Shown here piece after piece: positions 32,902-34,212 of a stretch of DNA of 34,212 nucleotides. The first letter of the stretch is position 1, and each line of letters opens with the position of its first letter. The stretch comes from Methylocystis suflitae (GTDB lineage: Bacteria > Pseudomonadota > Alphaproteobacteria > Rhizobiales > Beijerinckiaceae). A model generated the notes under the pieces. It was not told where the DNA came from, searched no databases, and saw only the letters and a program-made list of their open reading frames with translations. The translations under genes were made by a program, and so were the position numbers. The stretch spans positions 1 to 34,212 of the forward strand of contig NZ_JAMRYX010000106.1 in assembly GCF_024448135.1 (NCBI RefSeq). Reading direction: 5' to 3'.

Positions 32902-32968
32902 AGCGAAGGTCCGAGTCGTTCGAGGGAGGTCACGAATCGGCGCCGCCAGTCTGATGTAACGCTCCGGC

Positions 32969-34212
32969 CTATGACAGAGGCATGCAGGCGTGGTGACGAC
33001 GTTTCGCCCGATCGATCTCCGGAAATCCCTCGTCGTCGCCGATCCGGGCGGCGCATCTCGCCACTTGGCGGCCGAATCGCTCTGGGCAGGCGCAGCCGCA
33101 TCCGGCTTCGGCAGCGCTTTCGGCGGCTCTGCAATCGGCGTCACGAATCCTGAGCGAAGCGACGAGCAGTTTGCAATTCCGACGGCAGGCTTCGTCCGAG
33201 TCGCCGCCGTCCGTCGCCGCGACATTCGTCGCTTCCATGGACCCCGCGCCGGTCTCCTGAACGAAAATCCGCGAAAGATCCCGCGGATCGAATTTGACCG
33301 CCACGAGTTCGCGCCCTTCTCGATGCAGCCGAGCGAGCCCTGGCGACCAGAATGTTTCTCCAAGCACGCTGACGCCGCTTGAACTGAGGGCGCAGAGGGC
33401 GTCAGGCAGAAGGGACAGTCGAAAGCGCATGCAATCTTGCGGCGCGCGCAGCGGCGCCGCCGCTTCGGCCTCCCGCCAGCCGTCGAGCGGCGTGCGTCCC
33501 GTGTCCTTGTGCGCGCGATGATGATAATCATTGACGAGGCCGTCGCCGACGGCGAATTCCACCTCGCGTATGTCGCGCGCCAGCGCGCGTCGCAGATGAC
33601 GCGGCGCTCTCGGCGTCCAGCTCACGCCATTGGCCTTGGCGACGGCGACTTTGCCGAACCGGCCACCGAACATATGCGTGGCGCGCACGCCAAAAACGCT
33701 TGAACTGATCGATTCGGACGCCGTCGCGATTCCCTGATCGCGCCACGCGCGCGCCAATTGGCGAAAACCGAAAATGCTCTGCGGGTCGATCGCGATGGTT
33801 TCGGGGAGCCCGGCGGCGGGCCAATCGCCAGTGAGCCCGTGCTCGTTCATCCAGCGCGCCTTGTCGCAAACGGCGTGCAGCAGACACAGGCTGAGCGAGA
33901 CGCGCGACGGCGGCGCCAGCGAAAGGTGAAAGCCGGCAATCATGCGCGTATTGGCGTCGATCGCCAAAGTCAGCCACGGATAGCCTGTTTCGCCCGTCCG
34001 CTCGTCGACGACATAGTCTTCGATCTTCACGTGATCGAAGTAAACGATCTGCAGGGGCCGTTCCGGAATGTCGCTCAACCGCATTTGAGCCAAGTCCCGT
34101 GAGCCATGTTCCAATCAGTTCCCGACGCTGGACGCGCCGCGACCGCGACCTTCGAAGTCGCGCAGACGCTTACGAATGGTGCGCCAATTCGGCTGCGCCA
34201 GCAGCTCTTCGC
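32969..34212 (-). pseudogene. TniA/Mu-type (rve-domain) transposase, interrupted
   Basis: The minus-strand frame enters from the right edge with EELLAQPNWRTIRKRLRDFEGR, as in the DNA-binding part of TniA-like transposases, and then meets an in-frame TGA at 34115-34117. After it, in the same frame, come the DDE catalytic core (RPLQIVYFDHVKIEDYVVD..., GYPWLTLAIDANTRMIAGFHLSL) and the Mu-type C-terminal barrel (GREFVAVKFDPRDLSRIFV-like, read as GRELVAVKFDPRDLSRIFVQ). The tail past about 33240 no longer resembles the family, so a second lesion or a frameshift near there is likely. TniA proteins cut and join transposon ends of the Tn5053/Tn402 group. Partner genes such as tniB would lie beyond this gene's 3' end and are absent. 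Confidence 0.75.

Noticed and set aside
32940-32985. Possible transposon end TGTCATAGG near the transposase 3' end
   Set aside because: It coincides with the stop codon region of the frame, and no matching inverted partner is visible in the window.
32990-33382. Plus-strand frame of 130 residues opposite the transposase tail
   Set aside because: No family signal and no ribosome-binding site; it is antisense to the degenerate end of the transposase gene. It cannot be fully excluded because the tail of the transposase itself is poorly conserved.
1-34212. CRISPR array or phage genes
   Set aside because: No regularly spaced repeats and no phage structural genes were seen anywhere in the window.

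Overview
The window is high-GC DNA from an alphaproteobacterium. This is supported by the alphaproteobacterial ETC complex I (NDUFS4-like) subunit gene, a double cold-shock-domain protein next to DUF192, a YbjN-proC-COQ9/TetR-like run, a DUF2865 secreted protein, and a methyltransferase resembling the complex I assembly factor NDUFAF5. A class III aminotransferase resembling HpnO, the hopanoid side-chain enzyme, and the giant copper-oxidase operon would suit a methanotroph-like member of Hyphomicrobiales (Methylocystaceae/Beijerinckiaceae). That genus-level guess is inference only.

Layout. 1-2498: end of an rsmB-like gene, a DUF559 nuclease-like gene bracketed by GC-rich palindromic repeats, and guaA. 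2637-14737 (minus strand): a six-gene, tightly coupled export operon. Transcription runs from a 2054-residue lipoprotein multicopper oxidase through a small protein, a periplasmic beta-propeller, a SCO-type copper chaperone and a cytochrome c fused to a periplasmic solute-binding domain, to a secreted protein that carries an apparent frameshift. This is the most interesting part of the window. The size and copper-site layout recall manganese-oxidising MofA/MnxG proteins, and the operon supplies a copper chaperone and a haem protein that could take part in the same periplasmic redox chemistry. 14865-16705: a toxin-antitoxin cluster (DUF1778/GNAT pair, a lone Phd antitoxin, and VapBC).

16846-24511 and onward: housekeeping and envelope genes. 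They include a small cysteine-containing secreted protein, an isoprenylcysteine methyltransferase-like membrane protein, a chagasin-type cysteine protease inhibitor, an NDUFAF5-like methyltransferase, an L,D-transpeptidase with a strong terminator, ybjN-proC, a COQ9/TetR-like protein, and a minus-strand marR - response regulator - histidine kinase operon. The marR gene is divergent from a branched-chain aminotransferase gene across a likely operator, and is followed by the HpnO-like aminotransferase.

28044-32901: cold-shock protein, DUF192, tRNA-Pro(UGG), the complex I subunit, two near-identical tRNA-Arg genes with different anticodons (UCU and UCG), a DUF2865 protein, and a DUF47-pit phosphate-uptake operon with a Pho-box-like repeat in front and a degenerate Nudix gene overlapping its end. 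The right edge carries a TniA/Mu-type transposase that appears to be a broken gene.

All assignments were made by reading the sequence; no database search was possible.
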